Source: Haemophilus parainfluenzae (GTDB lineage: Bacteria; Pseudomonadota; Gammaproteobacteria; Enterobacterales; Pasteurellaceae). From it: a stretch of DNA of 64,000 nucleotides. The notes below the pieces were generated by a model. That model made no database searches. It was not told the DNA's origin and worked only from the letters and a program-made list of their open reading frames with translations. The stretch lies in assembly GCF_036288925.1 (NCBI RefSeq), contig NZ_CP127167.1, positions 1,922,001 through 1,986,000 of the forward strand, written 5' to 3'. The translations under genes were made by a program, and so were the position numbers. This document shows positions 32,974 to 43,085 of this stretch, piece after piece (within the stretch, counting starts at the first letter, position 1; each line of letters begins with the position of its first letter).

Positions 32974-34041
32974 ATGAATTCCACCCGAAAAATCATTCAC
33001 ATTGATATGGATTGCTTTTATGCCTCTGTTGAAATCCGTGAAAATCCAACGCTACAGGGAAAACCTGTCGCGGTGGGGGGAAGTTCTCGACAACGTGGTG
33101 TACTCACTACCTGTAATTACGAAGCACGAAAATTTGGACTGCACAGTGCGATGCCGACAGCACAAGCTATCAAAAAATGCCCGAATCTAATTTTAGTGCC
33201 AGTTAATATGCCCCTTTATAAACAGGTATCCGCACATATTCATCATATCTTTCAACGCTACACTTCTATTATTGAGCCACTTTCCTTAGATGAAGCTTAT
33301 TTAGATGTTACGGATTGTACACAATGTTCAGGATCCGCCACTTGGATCGCACAAGAAATTCGCCAAGCCATTTTTGATGAATTAAAGCTGACTGCCTCTG
33401 CTGGTGTGGCTCCCCTTAAATTTCTCGCCAAAATTGCTTCCGATATGAATAAACCGAATGGGCAATTTGTGATTAAACCTCATGAAGTTGAGCAGTTTGT
33501 AAAAACGTTACCATTGAAGAAAATCCCTGGTGTGGGGAAAGTCACCTCTGAACGTTTATTGAAAATGGGGCTAGAAACTTGCGAAGATGTGCAAAAACTC
33601 GACCAATCTATTTTGTTAAATATCTTCGGTAAAATGGGCAAGCGAATTTGGGATTTTAGCCATGGCATTGATGATCGTGAAATTCAAGCGCATCGGGAGA
33701 GAAAATCTATCGGCGTAGAACGCACTTTATCCGAAAATGTTCGTCATCTCGAACAAGGCATAGCATTGTTAGATAATCTCTATACCGAGCTTATTCGTCG
33801 CATTGAACGAAGCGCGCCGAATATCCCTTTAACCGCTTTTCGCAAAATTGGGGTGAAATTAAAATTTGAAGATTTTCAGGTGACAACCTTAGAAAAAACT
33901 GGCCTAACTTTATCGTTAAAAAGCTTTCAGCAATTACTGGAACAAATTTGGCAACGTAGCCATGGGAAATCCATTCGTCTCGTTGGATTACACGTGAATT
34001 TACCAGAAGAAAGCCATTTAGAACAAATGAGCTTGTGGTAA
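32974..34041 (+). CDS. dinB: DinB, DNA polymerase IV
   Basis: Y-family translesion polymerase. From the ATG at 32974 the protein (355 aa) begins MNSTRKIIHIDMDCFYASVE, the universal Pol IV start with catalytic Asp, followed by SLDEAYLDVT near 103-112 with the second acidic pair and the helix-hairpin-helix IPGVGKVT near 185. The frame is open back to 32887 but that part contains an uptake signal and no ribosome site. The little-finger domain is complete; a beta-clamp-binding end is not obvious. Confidence 0.93.
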   Translation: MNSTRKIIHIDMDCFYASVEIRENPTLQGKPVAVGGSSRQRGVLTTCNYEARKFGLHSAMPTAQAIKKCPNLILVPVNMPLYKQVSAHIHHIFQRYTSIIEPLSLDEAYLDVTDCTQCSGSATWIAQEIRQAIFDELKLTASAGVAPLKFLAKIASDMNKPNGQFVIKPHEVEQFVKTLPLKKIPGVGKVTSERLLKMGLETCEDVQKLDQSILLNIFGKMGKRIWDFSHGIDDREIQAHRERKSIGVERTLSENVRHLEQGIALLDNLYTELIRRIERSAPNIPLTAFRKIGVKLKFEDFQVTTLEKTGLTLSLKSFQQLLEQIWQRSHGKSIRLVGLHVNLPEESHLEQMSLW

Positions 34042-34051
34042 AACACAAAAG

Positions 34052-34120
34052 AAAATGACCGCACTTTTATTCATTCCATCCCGAGTTGGATAACTAAAAA
34101 ACAAAAGTGCAGTCATTTTT
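34052..34120. terminator. Bidirectional terminator between dinB and rnpB
   Basis: AAAATGACCGCACTTTT and AAAAGTGCAGTCATTTT form an inverted pair; the second is a one-base variant of the uptake signal. It serves two convergent genes. Confidence 0.55.
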
Positions 34121-34132
34121 TGATGAACTTGT

Positions 34133-34505
34133 TGAGTTGGTCGATAAGCCGAGTTCTGTCGTGGACAATCATTCCTCTAGGCGACAAATTACTCTGCCGC
34201 TCAAGCAACCTACCCGAACTCTGGACGGGCCATCCATTGAGTTCCTATTTGGTCTTGCTACGAGTGGAGTTTACCTTGCTGCACGTTGTTACCAACGGCA
34301 CGGTGTGCTCTTACCACACCCTTTCACCCTTACCGTTTTCACGGCGGTCTGCTCTCTGTTGCACTGGTCGTCGGCTCACGCCGCCCGGACGTTATCCGGC
34401 ACTCTGCCCTTTGTAGCTCGGACTTTCCTCTCGTTTACTTGTCCCACTAGGTCGTGCGAACACGGTTAAGGGCTTCAATAAACCAGCGATTGTCTAACCA
34501 ACTCG
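34133..34505 (-). ncRNA. rnpB: RNase P RNA, bacterial class A
   Basis: Catalytic RNA that trims tRNA 5' leaders. On the minus strand it shows GAGGAAAGTCCGAGCT near the 5' part, CGCCGTGAAAACGGTAAGGG in the middle, and the 3' GAACTCGGCTTATCG. Ends pair through GAGTTGG/CCAACTC (P1). The length of about 373 bases is normal. Reading frames over this stretch are not genes. Confidence 0.95.
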
Positions 34506-34511
34506 CGGCGT

Positions 34512-34540
34512 AGTATAGGGGGAATTCAAAGAGCGGTCAA
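34512..34540 (-). promoter_or_regulatory. rnpB promoter
   Basis: TTGACC (34535-34540) and TATACT (34512-34517) on the minus strand, spaced by 17 bases, with the RNA start seven bases further. A near-consensus sigma-70 promoter. Confidence 0.85.
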
Positions 34541-34629
34541 ATTTTCATTCTTATTTTTAATAACTTCCGTTAAAATAGCCCTACAAAACACGGTTATTTT
34601 CAACCGCACTTTTATCATAAGGATTTCCT

Positions 34630-35565
34630 ATGAATTATTTACAAATCGCACGAGAAACCCTTTCCGTTGAAAGCCAAGCGCTCGCTCAACTAAGCCAACG
34701 TTTGGATGATGCGTTTTCTCAAGTTGTCGATCTTATCCTTACTTGCGAAGGTCGTTTAGTCATCGGTGGTATTGGTAAATCGGGGCTAATTGGCAAAAAA
34801 ATGGTGGCGACCTTTGCTTCTACAGGGACGCCAAGTTTCTTCCTTCACCCGACTGAAGCCTTTCATGGCGATTTAGGTATGCTAAAACCGATCGACATTG
34901 TGATGCTGATTTCTTATAGCGGTGAGACAGATGATGTAAATAAGCTCATTCCAAGTTTGAAAAACTTTGGTAATAAAATTATTGCTTTAACCAGCAATAA
35001 AAACTCTACGCTTGCTCGCCATGCGGATTATGTTTTAGATATCACGGTAGAGCGTGAAGTCTGCCCAAACAATCTCGCACCAACCACTTCTGCGTTAGTC
35101 ACGTTAGCCTTAGGCGATGCTCTTGCGGTTTCATTGATTACTGCGCGTCATTTCCAACCAGCTGATTTTGCGAAATTCCATCCGGGTGGTAGCCTTGGTC
35201 GTCGTTTGTTATGCAAAGTAAAAGATCAAATGCAAACTCGCCTACCGATTACCACACCAGATACCAGCTTCACTGATTGCTTAACTATTATGAATGAAGG
35301 TCGTATGGGTGTGGCATTAGTCATGAAAAACCAACAACTTAAAGGTATTATTACCGATGGTGATGTGCGCCGAGCATTAACGGCTAACGGAGCTGACACG
35401 CTTAATAAAACCGCGAAAGAATTGATGACCTCGTCACCGAAAACTATTCATGAAAATGAATTCTTAGCAAAAGCAGAAGACTTAATGAAAGAGAAGAAAA
35501 TTCACTCTCTTGTTGTGGTCAATGATGAAAATAATGTTGTGGGCTTAGTGGAGTTCTCAAGCTAA
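34630..35565 (+). CDS. kdsD: KdsD, arabinose-5-phosphate isomerase
   Basis: Converts ribulose 5-phosphate to arabinose 5-phosphate, the precursor for KdsA. The 311-aa protein has a SIS sugar-isomerase domain (GIGKSGLIGKKMVATFASTG near 47-66, SYSGETDDV near 97) and two C-terminal CBS domains (about 195-310). PTSALVTLALGDALA near 155 is typical of KpsF/GutQ/KdsD. It is coupled to kdsC by a one-base overlap. GutQ is an alternative name, but the kdsC neighbour favours KdsD. Confidence 0.92.
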   Translation: MNYLQIARETLSVESQALAQLSQRLDDAFSQVVDLILTCEGRLVIGGIGKSGLIGKKMVATFASTGTPSFFLHPTEAFHGDLGMLKPIDIVMLISYSGETDDVNKLIPSLKNFGNKIIALTSNKNSTLARHADYVLDITVEREVCPNNLAPTTSALVTLALGDALAVSLITARHFQPADFAKFHPGGSLGRRLLCKVKDQMQTRLPITTPDTSFTDCLTIMNEGRMGVALVMKNQQLKGIITDGDVRRALTANGADTLNKTAKELMTSSPKTIHENEFLAKAEDLMKEKKIHSLVVVNDENNVVGLVEFSS

Positions 35566-36110
35566 TGATTAACGAAAAATTAAAGAAAATTAAATTGGTC
35601 ATCACCGATGTTGATGGCGTATTAACTGACGGACTACTCCATTATGATGCAAATGGCGAAGCCATTAAAAGTTTCCATGTGCGCGATGGGCTTGGTGTCA
35701 AAATGTTGATGGATGCGGGTATTCAAGTAGCCGTATTATCGGGCAGAGATTCGGCGATTCTGCGTAAGCGAATTAGTGATCTCGGAATTAAGTTGTTCTT
35801 TTTAGGTAAGCTTGAAAAAGAAAGTGCTTGTTTAGATCTCATGAAACAAGCTGGTGTTACTGCTGAACAAACGGCCTATATTGGTGATGACAGTGTCGAT
35901 CTCCCCGCTTTTGCAACCTGTGGCCTTTCTTTTGCTGTGGCAGACTCTGCACCTTATGTGCAAAATGCTGTGGATTATGTGCTTTCACTTGGCGGCGGAA
36001 AAGGTGCATTCCGTGAAATGTCTGATATGATTTTACATGCTCAGGGCAAAGATGAAGTCTATACTTCAGCCAAAGGTTTTTTAAAATCCGTCAAAAATAT
36101 GGGCCAATAG
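35565..36110 (+). CDS. kdsC: KdsC, Kdo-8-phosphate phosphatase
   Basis: Haloacid-dehalogenase phosphatase that releases Kdo from Kdo-8-phosphate. The 181-aa protein has the DxD nucleophile motif VITDVDGVLTDG near 11-22, the loop VLSGRDS near 57 and the motif GDDSVDLPAF near 106. Standard KdsC length. Directly follows kdsD; both end at a paired uptake-signal terminator. Confidence 0.95.
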   Translation: MINEKLKKIKLVITDVDGVLTDGLLHYDANGEAIKSFHVRDGLGVKMLMDAGIQVAVLSGRDSAILRKRISDLGIKLFFLGKLEKESACLDLMKQAGVTAEQTAYIGDDSVDLPAFATCGLSFAVADSAPYVQNAVDYVLSLGGGKGAFREMSDMILHAQGKDEVYTSAKGFLKSVKNMGQ

Positions 36111-36131
36111 CACTCCTCAAAACACCTAAAA

Positions 36132-36170
36132 AAATAACCGCACTTTGATTATTCAAAAGTGCGGTTATTT
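36132..36170. terminator. Bidirectional uptake-signal terminator
   Basis: AAATAACCGCACTTT and AAAGTGCGGTTATTT form a 15-bp perfect stem between the convergent kdsC and letB genes. Confidence 0.85.
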
Positions 36171-36181
36171 CTTTTTATGTT

Positions 36182-38839
36182 TTATTGATTTGCCGGTAAA
36201 GCACCTGAATTCCAAGTCGGTGCTTCAGCGGGTTTCTTCACTTGTAACATAAAGCGCTGATTTGCCGTTGCTTGTGGTTGAACGATCGTACCCGATGGAG
36301 TCGAGAACGAAATACCGCCTTTTAACAATTGTTGTACACTACCAGTATTAAACTCTGCGCCTTTCCAACCAAGGTTGAAATCATAACCCGATGAAACCCA
36401 GAACTCTGAATTTTTACGTACCAAATGTTGATACTTCGGTGTAATCGCAATATGTACCAACACACGATCGCCTAAAGAATTCAATTCAAACTTACGAACG
36501 GTTCCCACTTCAACACCGCGATAAAGCACTGGTGAGCCTTCCGTTAAATTCATCGCATCACTGGTTTCCAAAATAAATGGCACGCCATTGCTGTATTTAT
36601 TTCGAGGTTGTGCAGTTTGTGCTAAATTAAACTGTGTTTTTGATGGACCTTTGCCTAACTCAATATCAATGTAAGGCTGTAAAAGGCTATCTAAGTTTTC
36701 AATTCCACCCGCTGAGATTTGTGGGGAAATCACTTTAAATACAGTACCCTCTTTTGCAATCATCCCCATATAACTTGGGTTAATTAATGCTTTCGCTGTG
36801 ATACGGTTTGTCTTTTGATCAAGAGCAATCTGCTCGACCTCACCCACATTCATACCAAGATAACGTAAGCTCATTCCTTTACTTAAAGCCGTTGCATCAT
36901 CTGTGAGTAACGTAATCACTTGCCCTGCTGATTTTGCTCGCAATTCACTTGGATAAAGCGTTTTATTTTTACCTGAACCTGTATTATCAAAGCTTATTGC
37001 ACCTTTTAATGATCGCGCAACCGGTGATGCCTGGATACTAATACCTTTTGGCGTAATATCAATTTGTGCTGCACTTTCTACCCAGAATACACTTTTATCT
37101 GTCAGAAGATGTTGATAAGCCGGATAAATATACACATCAATATCAAAGTTATTGGCTTTCGGTCTTACGTTAATAATTTTACCTACTTCAAACTGACGAT
37201 AAAGCACGATTGAACCTTTACTAATACTTGGTAAATTAGTCGAATGTAATACTATAGTTGGATTTACCAAATTACCCGTAATGCCCGTTTCTGCACTACT
37301 AATATCTTTATAAAGTGGATAGCTTGAATGTGGGGCACCACTTCCTTTTTTGGGTAATACTCTCACCCCACCTTGTAGCCATTTTGATGGCATTGCTGAT
37401 TCAAAACGTAATCCGTCGATACCAAAACTGACATCAAAATTAGAGGCTGCCACAAATTGAGTATTTTCATGAATAAGATTGCGGTATTCCGCCGCAATTG
37501 CCGCTTCAAATTTCACACCATCAACATTTAAGTGCTGCTTCACAATTTGACCAATGGCAATATTGTTATAAAACACCGATTGCCCTTCAGCAATACCATA
37601 AGTTTCTGGTGCGGTTAAAGTTAAGACTAAAGTATTCGGTGCTTTGAGTAATAACTCATATTCTCGAATCACATCAAATTGCGTTTTGCTTTCTCCACTA
37701 CCCGGAATAATTTCAAAATAATCTCCACGGAAGAATTTTTTCGGATTAGCCACATCACCCAAATCTAACTTACGATTTTTTAACACAATACGTGTATTTG
37801 TTTTTAACAGGCTAGCTTGACTTGGATCAATTAATAATGTGCCTTTTAAAATTTCTTCATTATTTTCAACCGCACTTAAAGATGAAAGAATACCTACCGG
37901 TTCATTACCATAATAAACCGAAGTCTGCTCTGCCTGTAAACCCGCTGTGACCGGAATTGTTATACTTACTTCAATCCCTCGTTTGGCTGCTTGTAAATTA
38001 GAGTAAAGTTTGTAATTACTGTCTGCAACGGCCTGTGTGCTATCTGCTGGCGAGTCAAATGATACCGCACCTTGCACCACAGAATTTAAACTTTCTATTG
38101 CCACATGCATCCCTGATGAATTAATGTTTGCGTTAATACCACTAATATTCCAAAAACGTGAATCTTTCTTCACAAAATGTGCAAAAGATTTATCAATTAC
38201 CACATCAATTTCTACTTTATTCTCTTTATTGAAGCGGTAATCATAAATTTTCCCGACCGGCATTTTTTTGAAATACACGGAAGCGCCAATCGAAATTGAG
38301 CCTAAATCATCTGAAATTAAATGAATGAGCAAATCGCCAGGATTGACTTGTGCAATAGGGCCTTGCTCTTCAGCAATAAATTCATCTTCTGAATCGCCAT
38401 CACCCGGTTGAAGCGTAATGTAATTTCCTGATACTAAAGAGTCTAAACCTGAAATCCCTGCAAGAGACACACTTGGTTGGACAAGCCAGAATTTGGTATT
38501 TTCCTTTAACACATCGGTGGCTTCAGAATAAACGTTAGCCTCAACTTTCACTTTTTGCATGTTGTCGGTAAAGTTAACCTTCTTCACAACACCGATTTGC
38601 AAACCCTGGTAACGTATAGGCGTTTTATCTGCAACGAGTCCTGCGCCATTGGAAAACGTGATCGTAATAGTCTTCCCTCGTTCTTGCACAATTTGGAAAA
38701 ATAAAATGGCACCAATACATAATGCAATAAAAGGCAACAACCAAAACGGTGAGATGCGTTTATTCTTGCGTAATAACGCTTCCACATTGTTATATTGCTC
38801 ATCAATAGATTGAGATTCTGGTTTATTGTTTTCTGTCAT
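36182..38839 (-). CDS. letB: LetB (YebT), seven-MCE-domain envelope lipid transport protein
   Basis: Forms a periplasm-spanning tube for lipid movement between inner and outer membranes. The 885-aa protein has one N-terminal membrane helix (about 33-52) and seven MCE repeats, starting near 55, 168, 288, 400, 524, 640 and 754, each with a pattern like VxYRGxxVGxV (for example PVLYRGVEVGTVRKFEL). Seven repeats and length match LetB/YebT rather than PqiB, which has three. It overlaps letA by 17 bases. Confidence 0.92.
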   Translation of the reverse strand: MTENNKPESQSIDEQYNNVEALLRKNKRISPFWLLPFIALCIGAILFFQIVQERGKTITITFSNGAGLVADKTPIRYQGLQIGVVKKVNFTDNMQKVKVEANVYSEATDVLKENTKFWLVQPSVSLAGISGLDSLVSGNYITLQPGDGDSEDEFIAEEQGPIAQVNPGDLLIHLISDDLGSISIGASVYFKKMPVGKIYDYRFNKENKVEIDVVIDKSFAHFVKKDSRFWNISGINANINSSGMHVAIESLNSVVQGAVSFDSPADSTQAVADSNYKLYSNLQAAKRGIEVSITIPVTAGLQAEQTSVYYGNEPVGILSSLSAVENNEEILKGTLLIDPSQASLLKTNTRIVLKNRKLDLGDVANPKKFFRGDYFEIIPGSGESKTQFDVIREYELLLKAPNTLVLTLTAPETYGIAEGQSVFYNNIAIGQIVKQHLNVDGVKFEAAIAAEYRNLIHENTQFVAASNFDVSFGIDGLRFESAMPSKWLQGGVRVLPKKGSGAPHSSYPLYKDISSAETGITGNLVNPTIVLHSTNLPSISKGSIVLYRQFEVGKIINVRPKANNFDIDVYIYPAYQHLLTDKSVFWVESAAQIDITPKGISIQASPVARSLKGAISFDNTGSGKNKTLYPSELRAKSAGQVITLLTDDATALSKGMSLRYLGMNVGEVEQIALDQKTNRITAKALINPSYMGMIAKEGTVFKVISPQISAGGIENLDSLLQPYIDIELGKGPSKTQFNLAQTAQPRNKYSNGVPFILETSDAMNLTEGSPVLYRGVEVGTVRKFELNSLGDRVLVHIAITPKYQHLVRKNSEFWVSSGYDFNLGWKGAEFNTGSVQQLLKGGISFSTPSGTIVQPQATANQRFMLQVKKPAEAPTWNSGALPANQ

Positions 38840-40076
38840 AAATTTTCCAAATTAATCGACTATCAAACTGAGAAGTTGAAATCATAGTTAAAAACACGGC
38901 TGCACCAAAATAAAATGCGGCAGGGCCTACAGTAAAATTAATAATCTGTCCGCGTGTGACTAGAGACATCATCAAAGCTAACACAAAAAGATCCAGCATT
39001 GACCAACGTCCTACAAAATGAACAATATGTAATAACCGCATTTGCCATTTGATCGAATGTCGCCATTTAAAATGTACACTCGCAAGCAAGTATACCATAA
39101 TGAGAATTTTACTTATTGGAACAAAAACACTGGCGAAGAATACCACGAAGGCAACAAAATAGCTGCCCATACTAACAAAGGAAATAACACCAGACATTAA
39201 AGTATCTTCTGATAGACTACCTGTTAAATAAACACCTGATATAGGAAGTAAGTTTGCGGGAAAAAGCATAATAACCCCTGAGACTAATGTTGCCCAAACT
39301 CGCTGTAACTTAATACTATCGGGTATATCAATAACTGATTCACAACGAGGACAAATTGCACGATGACGGTGATCATATTCTTGATCTTCTTTTAAAAAAG
39401 TGTAATCACAAGCTGTACAAAGTACTAACGGCTTATCACTTTGAGTAACGGGTTTCTGCTCGGGATAAAAATCATGCCATAAGTCATCTAAATTAATTTT
39501 AATAAACAATAAAGTGGTTAAAAGTGCAGTAAAAACAAAAGCAATTAAATATACATCTACTTCTAACGTGGCATATTCGCGCACTTTAAACATGGTAACA
39601 GCGAGTGCAACTAAATACACGTCAAACATGACCCAAGGCTTAATATAACCCAAAAATAATAAGACATTACGAGGCTTAATTTTGAGTAATTTAGAAAGCT
39701 GCAACATAATGACTAAAATCGCAAAAGAGACAGGCATTAAAACAGCACAGATAAAAATCATAAATGCAGTATAGGAATATCCCTCTACTGCCATTTTCCA
39801 AATCCCTTTCCAAACAGAAGCATCAATTTTAGTACCCAGTAAATCTAAGCTCAATAAAGGATAACCTAAAGCAAATGGCATTAAAATTAAGATAGAAAGG
39901 GCGATTAATGAACAACGTTTAAGAGACCAACGACTTCCCGATTGCAATTTATGATGGCAACGCGGACATTGCGCATACTCACCTTCTTGCGGACGACAAA
40001 CAGACACCGTTGCATCACATCCGATACAACGCACGAGTTTATAAGTGGCATGAGAAAAATCAGGTGTTTTTGTCAT
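38823..40076 (-). CDS. letA: LetA (YebS/PqiA family) inner-membrane partner
   Basis: Integral membrane partner of LetB. The 417-aa protein has two PqiA-type halves, each led by a zinc-ribbon-like cysteine set (CIGCDA...CPRCHH near 18-43; CTACDY...CPRCES near 216-240) and four membrane helices. That is the YebS/LetA layout. The gene is divergent from proQ. In E. coli yebS-yebT lies near proQ-prc too, so the order is conserved. Confidence 0.9.
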   Translation of the reverse strand: MTKTPDFSHATYKLVRCIGCDATVSVCRPQEGEYAQCPRCHHKLQSGSRWSLKRCSLIALSILILMPFALGYPLLSLDLLGTKIDASVWKGIWKMAVEGYSYTAFMIFICAVLMPVSFAILVIMLQLSKLLKIKPRNVLLFLGYIKPWVMFDVYLVALAVTMFKVREYATLEVDVYLIAFVFTALLTTLLFIKINLDDLWHDFYPEQKPVTQSDKPLVLCTACDYTFLKEDQEYDHRHRAICPRCESVIDIPDSIKLQRVWATLVSGVIMLFPANLLPISGVYLTGSLSEDTLMSGVISFVSMGSYFVAFVVFFASVFVPISKILIMVYLLASVHFKWRHSIKWQMRLLHIVHFVGRWSMLDLFVLALMMSLVTRGQIINFTVGPAAFYFGAAVFLTMISTSQFDSRLIWKIYDRKQ

Positions 40077-40245
40077 TATGTTTTGAGAAATTATAAAAGT
40101 GGACTATTTTAGCCTGAATTAAGGGAATTTGTAAAGTTATACATTTGAGCTAGAAACGGAATTATTCTGTCCAGCCATTGTCAATTCTTATAAAAGTGCG
40201 GTAAACTGTGCAAGTTTTTATTTTTTATCCTAGGAAAACGCAGAA

Positions 40246-40893
40246 ATGACAGATTCTCAAGTTGAAGCCCAAGTTGAAAATAGTGCTGAAGGCATTCAAA
40301 AATTAACTGATACAAAAGCGATCATTGCATATCTTGTGGAAAAATTCCCACTTTGCTTTATTGCAGAAGGTGAAGCTAAACCATTAAAAATTGGTCTTTT
40401 CCAAGATCTTGCTGAAGCATTAAAAGATGATGAACGTGTCAGCAAAACTCAATTACGTCAGGCTTTACGTCAATACACCTCTAACTGGCGCTATTTACAC
40501 GGCTGTCGCGAAGGTGCTGAGCGTGTGGATTTATACGGCAATCCTGCAGGTGTCTTAGATGCAGAACATGTTTCTCATGCGGCTCAGCAATTAGCTGAGG
40601 CAAAGGCAAAATTTGCAGACAAGCGCAAAGCAGAATTAGCAGCGAAAAAAACACAACAAAAACGCCCTGCTCGTAAACCAAATACAAATCAAACAACTCG
40701 CAAACCGAAAGCACCACAAGTGAAACTAAGTGCGGTTGATTTCACGACACTTTCTACTGGCAGTAAAGTTAAAGTAAAAGTTGGTGAGCAAGCAAAAAAT
40801 GCGACCGTATTAAATTTGGAAAAAGATGGCGCACGCGTAGAACTTGAAAATGGTTTAGTGATGACAGTCACCGCAGATCGTTTATTTGCCTAA
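40246..40893 (+). CDS. proQ: ProQ, RNA chaperone
   Basis: Global RNA-binding protein of the FinO/ProQ family. The N-terminal FinO domain spans about 20-130 (LVEKFPLCFIAEGEAKPLKI near 31-50, LRQALRQYTSNWRYLHGCRE near 66-85). A basic linker (about 130-160) leads to a C-terminal Tudor-like domain (GSKVKVKVGEQAKNATVLNL near 167-186). Length 215 aa is standard. A promoter-like TTGTCA and TAAACT lie at 40178 and 40202. Followed 29 bases later by prc. Confidence 0.93.
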   Translation: MTDSQVEAQVENSAEGIQKLTDTKAIIAYLVEKFPLCFIAEGEAKPLKIGLFQDLAEALKDDERVSKTQLRQALRQYTSNWRYLHGCREGAERVDLYGNPAGVLDAEHVSHAAQQLAEAKAKFADKRKAELAAKKTQQKRPARKPNTNQTTRKPKAPQVKLSAVDFTTLSTGSKVKVKVGEQAKNATVLNLEKDGARVELENGLVMTVTADRLFA

Positions 40894-40922
40894 TAATTTA
40901 TTTCTTATCGGGATAAGGTTAA

Positions 40923-42992
40923 ATGAAATTACATACAACCAAAAGTCTTATTGCGACAGCAATTTTAGGTGCGTTATTTCTTCATTCGTCTGACACATTT
41001 GCTGTGCAGCCGAAATTAAAGCAAAATGATATTACGATTCCTTCCGCAACTGATGCAAATCAGTTGGCAACAAAGCGTGCAACAACACGTTTAACCCAAT
41101 CACATTATCGCAAATTCCAGCTTGATGACGCCTTTTCCGACAAGATTTTTGATCGTTACATTAAAAGCTTAGATTACAGCCATAACACCTTTTTAAAATC
41201 AGATATTGATGATTTACGTGCTAAATATGGTTCTAAATTAGATAATCAACTTAATGAGGGTGATCTTTCAGCTGCATTTGCGATTTACGATCTGATGATG
41301 AAGCGTCGCTATGAGCGTTATGCTTATGCACTATCCTTATTAGATAAAGAACCTGATTTAAAAGGTAATGATCAAATTGAGATCGACCGTGAAAAAGCAC
41401 CTTTTCCAGCAAGCGAAGAAGATGCAAACAAGCTTTGGGAACAACGAGTCAAAAATGATGTAATCAGTCTGAAGTTAAAAGATAAAAAATGGCCTGAAAT
41501 TAAAGAAAAACTGACTAAACGTTACAATTTAGCCATCCGTCGATTAACTCAAACCAAGGCTGATGACATTGTTCAGATTTATATTAATGCCTTTGCTCGA
41601 GAAATCGATCCGCATACAAGCTATCTTGCGCCACGTACCGCAAAAAGCTTTAATGAAAGTATGAACCTTTCTTTAGAAGGAATTGGTGCAACATTACAAT
41701 CTGAAGATGACGAAACCAGCATCAAGTCTTTAGTGCCAGGTGCGCCTGCTGAACGCAGTAAAAAATTACAAGCGGGCGATAAAATCATTGGTGTAGGTCA
41801 AGAAAAAGGTGAAATCGAAGATATTATCGGTTGGCGTTTAGAAGATATCGTTGACAAAATCAAAGGTAAAAAAGGAACAAAAGTTCGTCTTGAAATTGAA
41901 CCTGCAAAAGGTGGAAAAAGCCGCATTGTCACTTTAGTGCGCGATAAGGTCCGTATTGAAGATCAAGCAGCCAAACTCACTGTTTCTAAAGTTGAGGGTG
42001 AAACGGTTGGTGTCATTAAAATCCCAAGTTTCTATATTGGCCTAACTGATGATGTGAAAAAATTATTAGTGGATGCTGAGAAGAAAAAAATTGGTGCTTT
42101 AATTGTGGATCTTCGTGAAAATGGCGGTGGTGCGTTAACGGAAGCGGTCGCATTGAGTGGTTTATTCATTACTGATGGTCCTGTAGTACAAGTTCGTGAT
42201 GCGTATCAGCGTATTCGTGTACACGAAGATGACGACAATGCCCAGCAATATAAAGGGCCATTGCTGGTAATGATCAATCGTTTCAGTGCGTCTGCTTCTG
42301 AAATTTTTGCTGCAGCAATGCAAGATTACAATCGCGGTATCATTATTGGGCAAAATACCTTTGGTAAAGGGACAGTACAACAAAGTCGTTCATTAAACTT
42401 TGTGTATGATTTAGACCAAACACCACTTGGTGTATTGCAATATACTATCCAAAAATTCTATCGAATTAATGGTGGTTCAACCCAATTAAAAGGTGTAGCA
42501 GCGGATATCAATTTCCCTGAAATTATTGATGCAAAAGAAATTGGTGAAGAAAAAGAAGATAATGCATTGCCTTGGGATAAAATTCCTGCAGCGACTTATT
42601 CTGAAACCAACAAAGCGCGTAAAGATGTTGAACCATTAAATGAAAAACATCTTGAGCGCATTGCAAAAGATCCTGAGTTTATTGCGTTAAATGAAGATCT
42701 TAAAATCCGTGATGAACGTCGTGAGCGCAAATTCTTGTCATTGAATTTCCAAGAACGCAAAGCGGAAAATGACAAAGATGATGCAAGACGTTTAAAAGAT
42801 CTCAATGATCGTTTTAAACGTGAAGGTAAAAAAGCATTAAAAGATATTGATGATTTACCGAAAGACTATGAAGCGCCAGATTTCTTCTTAAAAGAAGCGG
42901 AAAAAATGGCAGCTGATTTAGTAAAACTCAATGCTAATCAACAAAAAGTGGATGCTGAAATAAAACAAGAAGCGACAAAAGCAACAAAATAA
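40923..42992 (+). CDS. prc: Prc (Tsp), tail-specific periplasmic protease
   Basis: Periplasmic S41 serine protease that trims C-terminal tails of envelope proteins, including cell-wall hydrolases. The 689-aa protein has a signal peptide of about 27 residues, a PDZ domain near 240-330 (SLEGIGATLQSEDDETSIKS), and the catalytic core with Ser in NRFSASASEIFAAA near 452 and Lys in NTFGKGTVQQS near 477. The C-terminal third is rich in charged helices. The gene order proQ-prc is conserved in gammaproteobacteria. Confidence 0.95.
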   Translation: MKLHTTKSLIATAILGALFLHSSDTFAVQPKLKQNDITIPSATDANQLATKRATTRLTQSHYRKFQLDDAFSDKIFDRYIKSLDYSHNTFLKSDIDDLRAKYGSKLDNQLNEGDLSAAFAIYDLMMKRRYERYAYALSLLDKEPDLKGNDQIEIDREKAPFPASEEDANKLWEQRVKNDVISLKLKDKKWPEIKEKLTKRYNLAIRRLTQTKADDIVQIYINAFAREIDPHTSYLAPRTAKSFNESMNLSLEGIGATLQSEDDETSIKSLVPGAPAERSKKLQAGDKIIGVGQEKGEIEDIIGWRLEDIVDKIKGKKGTKVRLEIEPAKGGKSRIVTLVRDKVRIEDQAAKLTVSKVEGETVGVIKIPSFYIGLTDDVKKLLVDAEKKKIGALIVDLRENGGGALTEAVALSGLFITDGPVVQVRDAYQRIRVHEDDDNAQQYKGPLLVMINRFSASASEIFAAAMQDYNRGIIIGQNTFGKGTVQQSRSLNFVYDLDQTPLGVLQYTIQKFYRINGGSTQLKGVAADINFPEIIDAKEIGEEKEDNALPWDKIPAATYSETNKARKDVEPLNEKHLERIAKDPEFIALNEDLKIRDERRERKFLSLNFQERKAENDKDDARRLKDLNDRFKREGKKALKDIDDLPKDYEAPDFFLKEAEKMAADLVKLNANQQKVDAEIKQEATKATK

Positions 42993-42998
42993 CGATTA

Positions 42999-43036
42999 TT
43001 TTGACCGCACTTTAGCAGATAAAAAAACTGAAGTGC
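42999..43036. terminator. Uptake-signal hairpin after prc
   Basis: TTGACCGCACTTT and GAAGTGCGGTTATTTTT face each other just after the prc stop. The second half runs into the leader of the next gene. Confidence 0.6.
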
Positions 43037-43085
43037 GGTTATTTTTATGAATATTTTTAAAGGTACAGTAATGTTAAAAGGAACA

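Noticed and set aside
34107..34469. Overlapping reading frames of 98-120 codons
   Set aside because: They lie antisense over RNase P RNA, which explains the lack of stops and the odd composition.
36182..38839. Calling this gene PqiB
   Set aside because: Seven MCE repeats and 885 aa fit LetB/YebT; PqiB has three repeats.
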